From an uncultured Verrucomicrobiota bacterium (GTDB lineage: Bacteria; Verrucomicrobiota; Verrucomicrobiia; Opitutales; Opitutaceae), in NCBI GenBank assembly GCA_903856725.1, contig CAIOCT010000100.1:1-32627 (forward strand): 32,627 nt of DNA, given 5' to 3'. Made by a program: the position numbers and the translations under genes. Under the pieces are notes generated by a model that was given only the letters and a program-made list of their open reading frames with translations, was not told where the DNA came from and did no database searches. Below, in pieces: positions 32,032-32,627 of this stretch (position 1 is the first letter of the stretch; every line of letters begins with the position of its first letter).

Positions 32032-32627
32032 TCAGTAAAAAACATTGCGATCCAGGCTGCGATACTGGATCGCCTCGAGCAGGTGGGCTGATTCGATTTG
32101 CTCGGTACCAGCAAGATCAGCGATGGTGCGGGCGACTTTGATGATTCGATCGTAGGCTCGGGCCGAAAGAGAGAGCTGCTCCATCGCTTGCTGAAGTAGA
32201 TCGCCTAGTTTAGGTTCGAGGGCGCAAAATTTTTTTAATTGTGCGGTGGGCATCCGCGCATTGGCAGTGATGCGCGCCCCCTGAAATCGTTGTCGTTGTC
32301 GTTGGCGGGCTAGTTCCACGCGGGCCCGGATCTTGCTGGAACTTTCTCCAGGTTGATCGTTGCGCAATTCGGCGATCGAGAGTGCGGGGGCTTCGATATG
32401 GAGATCGATGCGGTCAAGTAGCGGACCGCTAATGCGGGCGCGGTAACGTTGGATCTGGGCTGGAGCGCAGCGGCATTCGTGCTTCGTGTCGCCTAGATAG
32501 CCGCAGGGGCAGGGGTTCATGGCAGCCACGAGCATGAAGTGGCAAGGGAGGGTAATTTTTCCAGCGCTGCGCGAGATTGTTACTTGGCCATCCTCCAGCG
32601 GTTGCCGGAGAACCTCGAGCGCTGAGC
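32032..32627 (-). CDS. comM: ComM/YifB-family Mg-chelatase-like AAA+ ATPase, 5'-truncated by window edge
   Basis: ComM is a hexameric AAA+ helicase that aids branch migration during natural transformation. Only the C-terminal 198 residues are in the window; the frame stays open to the right edge with [19 protein letters not shown], so the start lies outside. The sensor 1 region [17 protein letters not shown] has the family's Cys-rich NPCPCG, followed by [30 protein letters not shown], with the arginine-finger region, and the C-terminal Mg-chelatase_C domain with [41 protein letters not shown]. These are standard for ComM. The stop is 243 bases from the DUF6172 gene, which runs in the same direction. 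Function inferred by family. Confidence 0.94.
   Translation of the reverse strand, partial: SALEVLRQPLEDGQVTISRSAGKITLPCHFMLVAAMNPCPCGYLGDTKHECRCAPAQIQRYRARISGPLLDRIDLHIEAPALSIAELRNDQPGESSSKIRARVELARQRQRQRFQGARITANARMPTAQLKKFCALEPKLGDLLQQAMEQLSLSARAYDRIIKVARTIADLAGTEQIESAHLLEAIQYRSLDRNVFY

Noticed and set aside
1-32627. tRNA or rRNA genes, CRISPR arrays, insertion sequences, prophage genes
   Set aside because: No cloverleaf or rRNA segments, spaced direct repeats, transposase or phage motifs were seen in the spacers or frames.

Overview
The window looks like a chromosomal segment of a bacterium of the PVC superphylum, most likely Verrucomicrobiota and perhaps Opitutales. The evidence is indirect: a Tat-exported Gfo/Idh/MocA oxidoreductase, a phytanoyl-CoA-dioxygenase-like protein, a nucleoside-permease-type MFS protein and a DUF1080 (3-keto-disaccharide hydrolase-like) protein lie together, Shine-Dalgarno sites are mostly weak or absent, and the housekeeping genes are split up in an unusual order. 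No rRNA, tRNA, insertion sequence, phage gene or CRISPR array was seen. Genes are tightly packed, with no gene-free stretch over 300 bases. The lineage call is inference from gene content only.

Layout. Positions 1-4674 (+): aconitase (5' end outside the window), a solitary trpB, and the YicC endoribonuclease. Positions 4730-12658 (-): a leftward run hemF-hemE-hemY-ileS-dksA-like-lspA, joining three late haem-synthesis steps (two oxygen-dependent) to isoleucyl-tRNA synthetase, a DksA-family regulator whose zinc-finger cysteines are mostly lost, and signal peptidase II. Positions 12847-14639 (+): a six-helix membrane protein with a histidine-rich loop, then a low-complexity lipoprotein with a His-Asp repeat. 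Positions 14699-17034 (-): peptide release factor 3 and a DUF4126 membrane protein.

Positions 17111-23351 are the accessory part. A dioxygenase-like gene and a Tat-exported oxidoreductase run left. A transporter with an apparent one-base frameshift, a cytosolic oxidoreductase and an exported tandem-DUF1080 protein run right. The divergent control region between the arms holds a perfect 24-bp palindrome centred on CCGG that resembles a LacI-family operator, plus further inverted repeats. Together this suggests a regulated pathway that oxidises a sugar or glycoside to a 3-keto form, cleaves it and imports it.

Positions 23453-25904 (+) form a compact RNA-biology operon: a CvfB-like S1 protein, a YbcJ-like S4 protein and a DEAD-box helicase. 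To the right lie a small unknown protein (-), the tRNA uridine hydroxylase TrhO (-), a divergent spermidine-synthase-like methyltransferase (+), an FKBP prolyl isomerase (+), a MYG1-like DHH-type hydrolase (-), a second RhlE-like helicase with a DEVD motif (-), an unrecognised 217-residue protein (+), a DUF6172 protein (-), a gene-free stretch with a strong hairpin, and the 3' part of comM (-), whose 5' end lies outside the window.
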